Below, one piece after another: positions 1 to 8,235 of a stretch of 64,000 bases of DNA. The DNA is taken from the NCBI GenBank assembly GCA_963817075.1, contig CAWFMT010000005.1, positions 310,001 to 374,000 on the forward strand, read 5' to 3'. Every line of letters begins with the position of its first letter. Positions within the stretch are counted from its first letter, which is position 1. The translations under genes were made by a program, and so were the position numbers. The notes beneath the pieces are model-generated. The model worked only from the letters and a program-made list of their open reading frames with translations, made no database searches and was not told the DNA's origin. Source of the DNA: DASPKM01 sp963817075. GTDB lineage: Bacteria > Bacteroidota > Bacteroidia > Chitinophagales > Chitinophagaceae.

Positions 1-1890
1 GCAGTTGTAGAAGTTCCAAATAATTCACATCTTAAGTTCAATCTCTTATTTTCAGAAGCATCCCTATATTCCTCTCAGCGGTTCATGGACTTCCTTAGTA
101 ACGATTGGAGTTCAAATACCTTCGTTACATACCTTTTCCTACCTAATCAACAACCTTATCAAACTGCTACAAAAATTGGCCAACTCGCTCTTGCGAACAG
201 AAAGGACGACAAACCAGTCAAGAGCAGCTTCTATTTACAACCTCTCAAGGATATCCATTTCCATTCCCAGGGCATGGAAGGAGATTTTGGAAGTCAGGGA
301 AATTTGATGCACATGTATGTTTTTGGGATAGTCGCACTTTTTGTCCTATTGATTGCCTGCATTAACTACATGAATTTAACTACAGCACGTTATTCGGGGA
401 GATCAAAAGAAATTGCAATTCGCAAAGTAGCGGGAGCAGAACAAAAAAATCTGATAAGTCAATTCCTATCAGAGTCATTACTTGTTACTTTAATTTCTCT
501 GATTCTTGCATTGATCACAGTGAATCTTGTCCTTCCGGCCTTCAATGCTTTTACTGAAAAGAATTTGTCGTTGGGAATGAATACTGATTACCGCATTTGG
601 ATTGGTATTGTGATCATTTCTATAATCGCCGGTTTGGTCTCCGGTATATATCCTGCATTTTTCCAGGCAAGGCTCAAGCCTTATTTGCTGCTCAAAAATA
701 AAATCACTACCAGTAAGGGTCAATTATCAATTCGCAAAGGATTGGTTGTATTCCAGTTTTCCCTGTCGATCATCATGATTGTCGCAACCGTTGTAGTTTA
801 TCAGCAGTTGAGATATGTTGACACCAAGGATATGGGTTTTAATAAGGAACAGTTACTGGTGGTTGATATCAATAGCGGCTATGTGAGAAGGTCCGCAGAA
901 ACTATCAAATCTGAATACTCAAAGCTCGCGGGTGTTCAAAGTGTGAGCGTTACTTCAAGAGTTCCGGGTGAGTGGAAGGTCATGCCTAAGGTTAAAGTTC
1001 GCGGATCAAATAATGCAGGACAGGAAGGTGAAGACATGTATTATATAGGAGTTGATAACAAGTTTTTTGAGACATTCCAGATCAAGCTGGTGGCTGGAAG
1101 AAATTTTACAGCTTCAGTGGCAGATTCAACTGCAATTGTGCTCAATGAGACAGCAGCAAAGATTTTGGGGATTACTTCGCCTTCAGAGCAATTGATAGAG
1201 ATCCCAAGTGTTCAGTTCAGTGGCAATGCATCTGTACTTTCAGAACCTTTCAAGGCAAGGGTGATCGGCATCGTGAAAGATTTTAATTTCCAGTCGCTAC
1301 GGGAGCGCATCTCTCCTATGGTTATTGCCTGGCAGAGAAACCCTATTCATAACATTGATTATTTCGTTGCAAGAATAAATACAGGAAATGTTCCGCACTT
1401 GCTAAGCCAGATGGAATCTGTTCTTACTAAGATCGACGCCGCCCATCTTTTTGAATTCAACTTTTTGGATAAGCAATGGGAAATATTCTACAGGGAAGAT
1501 CAAAAACGACAAGTGATATTCATGGGGGTAGCGCTAATGACGATCCTTATCGCCTGCCTGGGCTTATTTGGTCTTGCCACATATGCAGCAGCACAAAGGA
1601 TCAAGGAAATTGGTATCAGAAAAGTTCTGGGTGCCAGTGTTAGCAGCATCGTATCCATGTTATCAAAAGATTTTCTCAAACTGGTGGTGGTTGCCTCTGT
1701 GATAGCTTTCCCGATTTCATGGTGGGCAATGAATAATTGGCTGGAAGATTTCGCCTATCGCGTTACTATAGAATGGTGGGTATTTGCTCTTGCAGGATTC
1801 ATTGCATTATTGATTGCATGGGTAACCGTAGGATTCCAGGCAATCAAGGCGGCCTGGAGAAACCCGGTGAAGAGCTTGAGGACGGAATGA
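1..1890 (+). CDS. FtsX/MacB-like ABC transporter permease (5' end outside window)
   Basis: The frame is open from base 1, and the first visible codons (VEVPNNSHLKFN) already match the periplasmic-core part of this family, so the Met at base 85 is not the true start; roughly 170 N-terminal residues lie upstream. A first FtsX domain is visible around bases 320-560 (IACINYMNL, then KEIAIRKVAGA). A central membrane segment lies near base 740 (KGLVVFQFSLSI), then a second periplasmic core. The C-terminal FtsX domain carries KEIGIRKVLGA and ends NPVKSLRTE. Such proteins are inner-membrane permeases working with a LolD/MacB-like ATPase, often in export of small molecules or in envelope stress; the substrate cannot be read. 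It is the first of five paralogues in the window. Confidence 0.9.
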   Translation, partial: AVVEVPNNSHLKFNLLFSEASLYSSQRFMDFLSNDWSSNTFVTYLFLPNQQPYQTATKIGQLALANRKDDKPVKSSFYLQPLKDIHFHSQGMEGDFGSQGNLMHMYVFGIVALFVLLIACINYMNLTTARYSGRSKEIAIRKVAGAEQKNLISQFLSESLLVTLISLILALITVNLVLPAFNAFTEKNLSLGMNTDYRIWIGIVIISIIAGLVSGIYPAFFQARLKPYLLLKNKITTSKGQLSIRKGLVVFQFSLSIIMIVATVVVYQQLRYVDTKDMGFNKEQLLVVDINSGYVRRSAETIKSEYSKLAGVQSVSVTSRVPGEWKVMPKVKVRGSNNAGQEGEDMYYIGVDNKFFETFQIKLVAGRNFTASVADSTAIVLNETAAKILGITSPSEQLIEIPSVQFSGNASVLSEPFKARVIGIVKDFNFQSLRERISPMVIAWQRNPIHNIDYFVARINTGNVPHLLSQMESVLTKIDAAHLFEFNFLDKQWEIFYREDQKRQVIFMGVALMTILIACLGLFGLATYAAAQRIKEIGIRKVLGASVSSIVSMLSKDFLKLVVVASVIAFPISWWAMNNWLEDFAYRVTIEWWVFALAGFIALLIAWVTVGFQAIKAAWRNPVKSLRTE

Positions 1891-1968
1891 GTTTGAAAGT
1901 TTGAGTGTTTGAGTGTTATAAGAGTATTGATTTTACATTTTTCATTTTGCATTCTTAAATCTTAATAG
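1891..1968. repeat. Intergenic word repeat (TTTGAGTG family plus TTTTACATTTT family)
   Basis: Directly after the stop codon come repeated TTTGAAAG/TTTGAGTG words. Directly before the next start come TTTTACATTTTTCATTTTGC-type words. The same two word families recur at other junctions in the window (8064-8205, 16867-16925, 24317-24440, 29186-29482). No gene is present. Confidence 0.7.
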
Positions 1969-1970
1969 CC

Positions 1971-4361
1971 ATGTTCAAAAATTATATAACCATCGCCTGG
2001 AGAAATCTGTTGAGAAACAAAATATTCTCCATCATTAAGATAACAGGCCTTAGCCTTGGATTAATGGTTTGTATCCTGATCATGCTCTATACTAAAGATG
2101 AAGTAAGTTATGATCGCTTCCATGCTAATATTTCCAGGTTGTACCGCATCACGCAAACCTGGGAAATGGGAAAAGATGAGCCTGCAAAATTGGGAATAAC
2201 AAATGCCATTTTGGGAGAAGAATTTCAAAAGTCGATCCCGGAGATCCAGGAGTTTGTACGGGTAAACGGAACATCTGTAACAGTGAAAAAAGGAAAAGAT
2301 GTTTTCTCAGAAAGACCAATGGCTGTTGACTGGAATTTCTTCCAAATGTTTTCTTTTGATTTAATTAGCGGTGATCCCACGACAGCTCTAAAGGATTTAA
2401 ATTCCGTAGTCCTTACCAAAGAATCTGCAAAAAAGTATTTCGGTACAATGGATGTGATTGGAAAGTTGATGGAGATCAAGCTGCAGGACAAGTTCGAAAA
2501 TTTCGTTGTAACCGGTCTTGCAAAGGACGCTCCTGAGAATTCAACGATTAAATATTCTTTTTTACTTCCTTTCGAATATTGGAGGAGGATCGGACAAAAT
2601 GGATGGATCGGCGGAAGTCTTACTACGTTTGCGTTGCTCGCCCCAAAGGCATCGCCTGCAATTGCTGAAAAGAAAATGCAGGAATTATTTGACAGGCACA
2701 CAAAGACAGAGATAGACGAGGCCAGGGAGAAACAAGGCCTTTCTCTGAAGATTACCCTGGGTCTCCAGCCACTACATGACGTTCATCTGAATAAAGATTT
2801 TGGAACAGATAATGGGTTGGCAGATAAAAGCTCCCCTATTTATTCATATATTCTTAGTTATATAGCGGTTTTTATCCTGATTATTGCCTGTATCAATTTT
2901 ATCAACCTCGCTCTTGCACAATCATTAAAGCGCAGCAAAGAAATTGGGGTTCGAAAGGTTGTTGGTGGAAGTCGTGCACAATTGATCAAGCAATTTCTAA
3001 TGGAATCACTAGTAGTGTCGGCTATTGCATTCGCCATCGCAATTCTCCTTGTAATTACTGTGCTTCCTTTCTTTAATGAACTTGCAAACAAGAAACTAAG
3101 TTTATCATACTTATCTGACTTTTCACTTTATGCCGGATATTTCTTGCTTTTATTAGTTACGGCATTTATAGCAGGGTTTTATCCATCTCTTGTTCTATCG
3201 GCATTTCAACCGGTCAAAGTATTATATAGTCGTCAGAAGCTGATGGGCAGAAATTGGTTGACGAAGGGGCTTGTGGTACTACAATTTGCCCTGGCAGTTT
3301 TTTTGATCATTGGCACGCTGGCAGTAAATTCTCAACTGAACTTTCTATCCAAGCGTGATCTGGGATACGATAGTAAAAATCTTGTTCGAATCCAACTTCC
3401 GTATTTCGGCGAAGACCGGGGTGCTTCTGCACTCAGATATGAACTTTCAAAGCAAAGCTTCGTGACCGATGTTGCTTTGCGAAATGGAGGAGTTAATATC
3501 ACCGGCATAAAAGCTGGAGGAAAGCAATTGGAGATAGACCTTAACAAGATTGATGAACACTTTTTTAAAACTTTCAGAATACCTCTAAAAGCAGGAAGGA
3601 ACTTTTCTCCAGCCCATCCTTCAGATACTAATTCTGCTGTAATCGTAAATGAGGCATTTGTGAAAGCTGCAGGCTGGACAAATGAAACAGCGATTGGAAA
3701 GCCTGTTCGATTTAATGAGGCGAAAGTGAACCATACCATCATAGGTGTTATCAGGGATTATCACTATCGATCTTTAAAAACAAAGATCACTCCTCAATTG
3801 TTCTCGATGGATCCACACAGCAGTTTTGGCCAGGTTTGGGTGAAAATTAAGCAGGATAATATTCCACGATCCCTTGCTTCCATAGAAACCATTTATAAAA
3901 AGATCAATCCTTTATTCCCTTATGATTACCAGTTTATAGATGCTATGAATGCTGAAAATTATAAGTCGGAGAAAAAATGGAAGGAGATCATCGGAATCGC
4001 TGCTACGCTTTTCATTTTCATTTCATGTATAGGACTCTTTGGCTTAGTCCTTCTGTCCATTGAACAAAGGACAAAGGAAATTGGAATCAGGAAAGTGTTG
4101 GGAGCTGCTATATCAAGGATCTTCTTACTCATTTCGAAGGATTTTTTATGGCTTGTGATCATCGCCTTCCTGATTGCCGTACCCGCCGGATATTATGCAG
4201 TCAGTAAGTGGCTAGAAGATTTTCCATACAGGATAGAGATCGGTTGGTGGATTTTCCTGGTAGCAGGCTTGCTGATATTAGTGATTTCATTGGCAACGAT
4301 AAGTTTCCAGGCAGTAAGAGCGGCATTGACCAATCCGGTGAAGAATTTAAGAACCGAGTAA
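1971..4361 (+). CDS. FtsX/MacB-like ABC transporter permease
   Basis: 796 residues, full length for the Bacteroidota type with two periplasmic cores. Residues 1-20 have the family N terminus (MFKNYITIAWRNLLRNK), with TM1 at about 20-42 and MacB-type periplasmic core 1 to about 285. A first FtsX segment lies near 293-345 (IACINFINL, KEIGVRKVVGG), a membrane segment near 431-451, and core 2 follows. The final FtsX block spans about 675-796 (KEIGIRKVLGA) and ends NPVKNLRTE. No ATPase domain is fused. It probably partners an ATPase in trans, possibly the one at 14678-15364. The start follows a word-repeat junction and has no clear Shine-Dalgarno sequence, as usual in this phylum. Substrate unknown. 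Confidence 0.92.
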   Translation: MFKNYITIAWRNLLRNKIFSIIKITGLSLGLMVCILIMLYTKDEVSYDRFHANISRLYRITQTWEMGKDEPAKLGITNAILGEEFQKSIPEIQEFVRVNGTSVTVKKGKDVFSERPMAVDWNFFQMFSFDLISGDPTTALKDLNSVVLTKESAKKYFGTMDVIGKLMEIKLQDKFENFVVTGLAKDAPENSTIKYSFLLPFEYWRRIGQNGWIGGSLTTFALLAPKASPAIAEKKMQELFDRHTKTEIDEAREKQGLSLKITLGLQPLHDVHLNKDFGTDNGLADKSSPIYSYILSYIAVFILIIACINFINLALAQSLKRSKEIGVRKVVGGSRAQLIKQFLMESLVVSAIAFAIAILLVITVLPFFNELANKKLSLSYLSDFSLYAGYFLLLLVTAFIAGFYPSLVLSAFQPVKVLYSRQKLMGRNWLTKGLVVLQFALAVFLIIGTLAVNSQLNFLSKRDLGYDSKNLVRIQLPYFGEDRGASALRYELSKQSFVTDVALRNGGVNITGIKAGGKQLEIDLNKIDEHFFKTFRIPLKAGRNFSPAHPSDTNSAVIVNEAFVKAAGWTNETAIGKPVRFNEAKVNHTIIGVIRDYHYRSLKTKITPQLFSMDPHSSFGQVWVKIKQDNIPRSLASIETIYKKINPLFPYDYQFIDAMNAENYKSEKKWKEIIGIAATLFIFISCIGLFGLVLLSIEQRTKEIGIRKVLGAAISRIFLLISKDFLWLVIIAFLIAVPAGYYAVSKWLEDFPYRIEIGWWIFLVAGLLILVISLATISFQAVRAALTNPVKNLRTE

Positions 4362-4364
4362 TGA

Positions 4365-4459
4365 TCGTGAGTCGTGAATCGTGAGTCGGCAGTTATGTAT
4401 TTAGAAACCAGGGCTAAAGACGATCTTATTCCTCACGACTCACGTCTCACGTCTCACGA
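4365..4459. repeat. Inverted word repeat, CGTGAGT/ACTCACG family
   Basis: The left arm (4365-4388) is CGTGAGT/CGTGAAT words in tandem just after the stop of the upstream permease. The right arm (4432-4459) is the complementary ACTCACG/TCTCACG words just before the next start. The transcript could fold into a long imperfect hairpin with a loop of about 43 nt. Confidence 0.75.
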
Positions 4460-4473
4460 ATAAACAGCATACT

Positions 4474-6882
4474 ATGTTAAGAAACTACATCAAGATAGCT
4501 TGGAGAAACATTAGAAGACATCCATTCTATTCAATGGTGAATATTATTGGCCTTTCCGCTGGTATCGTTTTTGCGTTGTTGATTGGCGCTTTTGTTTGGG
4601 GAGAATTAAGGGTCAACAAGACATTGCGAAATGCAGATCGCCAGTATTTCCTCATGAGCGAATGGAAGGACCCAAACCAGGGAGCAGATATAACCACTCT
4701 TGCACCCCTGGGAAGAAGATTGAAAGAAGATTATCCCAACCTTGTAGCAAATTATTATCGGTGGGATGGGATTACTTCTGTCGTTTCTAAAGGCGATAAG
4801 CATCTTCGCGAGGGAATTCAGCTTGGTGATAGTACGCTTCTTTCCATGTATGGATTCGAATTGCTTCATGGAGATAAACGAACTGCTCTAAATGGTCCTA
4901 CATCTGTAGTTATTACAAAACAGACAGCCATTAAATACTTTGGTAAATCAGATGTTGTAGGACAGACATTAACCATCCAGAGTTTTTCAGGCACTAAACA
5001 GGAATTTGCAATAACTGGCGTATTGAAAGATCTGCCTCCTAATTCTGTTACCCAGATCAATGCAGATAACCACAACAATCTCTTCATCCCAATTTCAGCG
5101 ATGACTTTTTTCGGCAGGGCTGGATCTGAATCCTGGGCGAATATTTGGACTCCATCTTATATTGAATTACAAAAGGGTGTAAAACCGTCCGACCTGGAAA
5201 AACCAATCCGACAACTGCTCGATCAGAATGCTTCCGATATCATCAAAAGCACTCTTAAAGTGAACCCTGTTCTTTTATCGGAATTCTATCTCGGATATAA
5301 CAGGGGACTCATCAAGCGAATGTTGTACAATCTTTCATATGTTGGATTGTTCATACTATTAATGGCGATCATCAACTTCATTAATATTACGATCAGTAGT
5401 TCTTCATCGCGATTGCGCGAGATCGGCATCAGAAAAGTATTGGGAGGATTAAGAAAACAATTAATGATTCAATTCTTTACAGAATCAATTTTACTGGTCT
5501 TGTTTTCAACCTTATTTGCCCTGGTATTGTTCCCGATCTGTCAACCGCTGTTTAATGAAATGGTAGGAAAAAGCATTCCATCACTCGGTGATTTCCCTGT
5601 TTATTTCGCTCTCATGCCTTTATTACTTGTCCTCATTGTTGGATTGCTGGCAGGCTCATATCCAGCATGGATACTCTCCTCTCTTAAATCTGTGGATTCC
5701 CTCAAAGGAAAACTGAAGACGATAAGAGAAAATGCATTCTTGAGAAAATCGCTCGTCGGAGTTCAATTTGGGATTGCACTGGTAGTGTTGATCATTGCAA
5801 TTGTGGTGACTCAACAGGTAGCATATTTTTTCAGTAAGAGTCTGGGATTTAATAAAGAATTTATTGTCTCCGCACAGTTGCCCAGGGATTGGTCGCCGGC
5901 TGGTGTAAGAAAAATTGAGCAGATCAGAGATCAATTTGCTGCAATGCCAGTGATCAGCCAGGCAAGCGTGGCATATGAGATCCCAAATGGAATGAATGGC
6001 GGACAACCGCCTGTTTACAAATTTGGAACGGACTCCTCTTCAGCTATTGCAATGCAATCGATGGTTACGGATGGATATTATGCCTCAACTTTTCAGCTTC
6101 CACTGAAAGCTGGATCATATTTTAATCAGCGCGAGCCTATCGATTCATCGAAAATAGTTCTTAATGAAAATGCTGTAAAAGCGTTGGGATGGAATTCACC
6201 TGAGGAAGCAATTGGCAAGCAGGTAAGAATGCCGGGAAGCAGTGTTGTTTTTTCGGTACAGGGAGTGATCAATGATTTTCATTTCACAACAATGCAGGAA
6301 AAGATCCAACCAATGATCATTTTTCATTTAAGGATTGCAAATGCTTATCGTTTCATGGCATTAAAGGTGAAGCCGGGGAACATGGGAGAAACAATTGAAT
6401 CCATCGAGAAGAAATGGGCAGCATTGTTGCCTGGATCTTCATTCGAATACAGTTTTATGGATGATAGCTTGAAGAGATTATATATGACAGAATTACAAAT
6501 CAGGAAAGCATCGTACACTGCTTCCGCACTTACCCTGATCATTGTTCTGTTGGGAGTGTTGGGATTAATATCGCTAAACATCAGAAAACGCACTAAGGAA
6601 ATAGGAATCAGGAAAGTGCTGGGATCTTCTGTAAGCAGTATAATAGGATTATTCATGAAAGAGTTCATGTATGTGGTCTTGATCGCTGCAGTTGTTGCCA
6701 GTCCACTTGCATACTTTATAGTGAAGGGTTGGCTGAATGATTATGCATATAGGATCGATCTGACTGCTCTTCCTTTTCTGTCTTCAATTGCGGTACTTGG
6801 AGGATTGATAGCGCTCCTAATTACATTTCAGACAATTAAGGCAGGAATAGCTAACCCGGTGAAAAGTTTGAGGACGGAATAA
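4474..6882 (+). CDS. FtsX/MacB-like ABC transporter permease
   Basis: 802 residues. It has the N-terminal signature MLRNYIKIAWRNIRRHPF, TM1 near 19-42, and periplasmic core 1. The first FtsX segment is near 286-325 (AIINFINITIS, then REIGIRKVLGG), where the IACINF motif common to its neighbours is altered to MAIINF. A membrane segment follows at about 423-447, then core 2. The C-terminal FtsX block carries KEIGIRKVLGS and ends NPVKSLRTE. It is a paralogue rather than a recent copy of its neighbours: the shared motifs are conserved but the periplasmic cores differ clearly, which suggests different partners or ligands. Confidence 0.92.
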   Translation: MLRNYIKIAWRNIRRHPFYSMVNIIGLSAGIVFALLIGAFVWGELRVNKTLRNADRQYFLMSEWKDPNQGADITTLAPLGRRLKEDYPNLVANYYRWDGITSVVSKGDKHLREGIQLGDSTLLSMYGFELLHGDKRTALNGPTSVVITKQTAIKYFGKSDVVGQTLTIQSFSGTKQEFAITGVLKDLPPNSVTQINADNHNNLFIPISAMTFFGRAGSESWANIWTPSYIELQKGVKPSDLEKPIRQLLDQNASDIIKSTLKVNPVLLSEFYLGYNRGLIKRMLYNLSYVGLFILLMAIINFINITISSSSSRLREIGIRKVLGGLRKQLMIQFFTESILLVLFSTLFALVLFPICQPLFNEMVGKSIPSLGDFPVYFALMPLLLVLIVGLLAGSYPAWILSSLKSVDSLKGKLKTIRENAFLRKSLVGVQFGIALVVLIIAIVVTQQVAYFFSKSLGFNKEFIVSAQLPRDWSPAGVRKIEQIRDQFAAMPVISQASVAYEIPNGMNGGQPPVYKFGTDSSSAIAMQSMVTDGYYASTFQLPLKAGSYFNQREPIDSSKIVLNENAVKALGWNSPEEAIGKQVRMPGSSVVFSVQGVINDFHFTTMQEKIQPMIIFHLRIANAYRFMALKVKPGNMGETIESIEKKWAALLPGSSFEYSFMDDSLKRLYMTELQIRKASYTASALTLIIVLLGVLGLISLNIRKRTKEIGIRKVLGSSVSSIIGLFMKEFMYVVLIAAVVASPLAYFIVKGWLNDYAYRIDLTALPFLSSIAVLGGLIALLITFQTIKAGIANPVKSLRTE

Positions 6883-6884
6883 GT

Positions 6885-6985
6885 CAATTTGAGAATTTGA
6901 AAATTTCTTGCCTGCTGACGCAGTCAAGCAGGGAAAATGAAAAATCCTTGCGTAACCTGGCGCCTTTGTTCCTTTGCGGTTAAAC
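6885..6985. repeat. Composite intergenic repeat with a bulged hairpin and a TTTGCGGTTAA half-element
   Basis: After the stop come AATTTGAGAATTTGAAAATTT-type words. Then comes a compact hairpin (arms 6911-6919 and 6923-6932, 3-nt loop, one bulged base). The junction ends with a half copy of the CCTTTGCGGTTAA family (6946-6985) about 40 bases before the next start. There is no U-run after the hairpin, so it is not a textbook terminator. Confidence 0.6.
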
Positions 6986-7022
6986 AAAAAATTGATATTA
7001 CCTAAATTCTAAAAAAGCAAAT

Positions 7023-8063
7023 ATGAAAAAATACATTCTCTCTGCTCTGGCCGGTCTGCTGGCATTAAGTGTCAATGCACAGTTTCAGCCGGACAAGGAA
7101 CCATTTCTTACAAAGTCATTGACCAGCGAAACAATCAATAGTATAAGGGCCGAAACTTCCGGAGGGAGTATTACAGTGGAGGGAGGGACAGGCAATTCAA
7201 GAATTGAAGTATTTGTTCGCCCAAATAATTTCCGTTCCTCTGATGTGATTTCCAAAGATGAATTGCAAAAAAGATTGGATGAAAATTATGACCTGGAAGT
7301 GTCTGTGAGTAACAATAAACTTACTGCCATTGCCAAACAAAAGCACCGGAACATGAATTGGAAAGAAGCAGTCAGCATCTCCTATAAAATTTATGTTCAG
7401 CAAAATGTATCTACTGATCTCGCAACCAGCGGTGGAAGTATCAACCTTAAAAATATTACCGGGACACAAGATTTTGCAACGAGTGGAGGAAGTCTGAATC
7501 TGGAGAAGCTTTCAGGGAAAATAGTTGGAAGAACATCTGGTGGAAGTATTAATGTTTCAAATTCTACTGAAGACATTGATCTGTCAACAAGTGGTGGAAG
7601 CATTCAGGCCAAAAATTGCACCGGCAGACTTCGATTGTCTACATCAGGAGGAAGCCTGAACCTTAGCGATCTTAAAGGTGACATCAAGGCTACTACCAGT
7701 GGCGGAAGTGTAAATGGACATGATATCAACGGGCAACTTTCTGCCCATACTTCTGGTGGAAATGTATCACTTGAAAATCTCACCTGCAGTTTGGATGCAT
7801 CAACAAGCGGCGGAAATATTTCAGTAGAAATGAGTGAACTGAATGGTTATGTGAAACTGAGCAATTCGGCAGGAAATATCAACCTGACTATTCCTAACAA
7901 GGGAGTTGATCTTCGGTTGTCTGCTGACAGAATAAAAACTGACAAACTGAATAACTTCAGCGGAAAAATGGAAGAAGATAATATTAATGGGAAATTGAAT
8001 GGAGGAGGTATTCCGATAACAGTTAATGCGGGAAGTGGACGTATCACACTCGAGTTGAAGTAG
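7023..8063 (+). CDS. Secreted DUF4097-type beta-repeat protein
   Basis: 346 residues starting with a clear signal peptide (MKKYILSALAGLLALSVNAQ), so it is exported to the periplasm or surface. From about residue 130 it carries TSGGS/TSGGN motifs spaced every 18 residues (nine good copies including one near residue 46, plus a degenerate NSAGN copy). Each begins a short beta-strand pair (TSGGSINLxNxxG). This fits the DUF4097 right-handed beta-repeat fold, annotated as a putative adhesin or head-domain protein but without established biochemistry. It sits between two FtsX-like permeases in the same direction, suggesting an envelope role, possibly as a periplasmic partner; that role is inference. 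Confidence 0.8.
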   Translation: MKKYILSALAGLLALSVNAQFQPDKEPFLTKSLTSETINSIRAETSGGSITVEGGTGNSRIEVFVRPNNFRSSDVISKDELQKRLDENYDLEVSVSNNKLTAIAKQKHRNMNWKEAVSISYKIYVQQNVSTDLATSGGSINLKNITGTQDFATSGGSLNLEKLSGKIVGRTSGGSINVSNSTEDIDLSTSGGSIQAKNCTGRLRLSTSGGSLNLSDLKGDIKATTSGGSVNGHDINGQLSAHTSGGNVSLENLTCSLDASTSGGNISVEMSELNGYVKLSNSAGNINLTIPNKGVDLRLSADRIKTDKLNNFSGKMEEDNINGKLNGGGIPITVNAGSGRITLELK

Positions 8064-8205
8064 AGGTTTGAATGTTTGAAAAGTTTGATTGTTTGAGAGT
8101 TCGAGAGGTGGAGGTGGAAGATGAAATTATAAACGCGACGATATCAACAATCTAACATTCAAACAATCAAACATTCAAACCTTCGAACTCTGGAACTCTC
8201 GAACT
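8064..8205. repeat. Inverted word repeat, TTTGAATG/CATTCAAA family
   Basis: The left arm (8064-8106) follows the stop codon and is built of TTTGAATG, TTTGATTG and GAGTTCGAG words. The right arm (8151-8205) has the complementary ATTCAAAC, AATCAAAC and CTCTCGAAC words and lies about 30 bases before the next start. The arms pair imperfectly over more than 35 bases. Confidence 0.75.
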
Positions 8206-8235
8206 GAAATCGCATTCGTCATAAAAGCTACAGCC

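Noticed and set aside
4365..4459. CRISPR array
   Set aside because: The repeated words are 7-8 bases, have no unique spacers of regular length and face each other as inverted arms; no cas gene is present.
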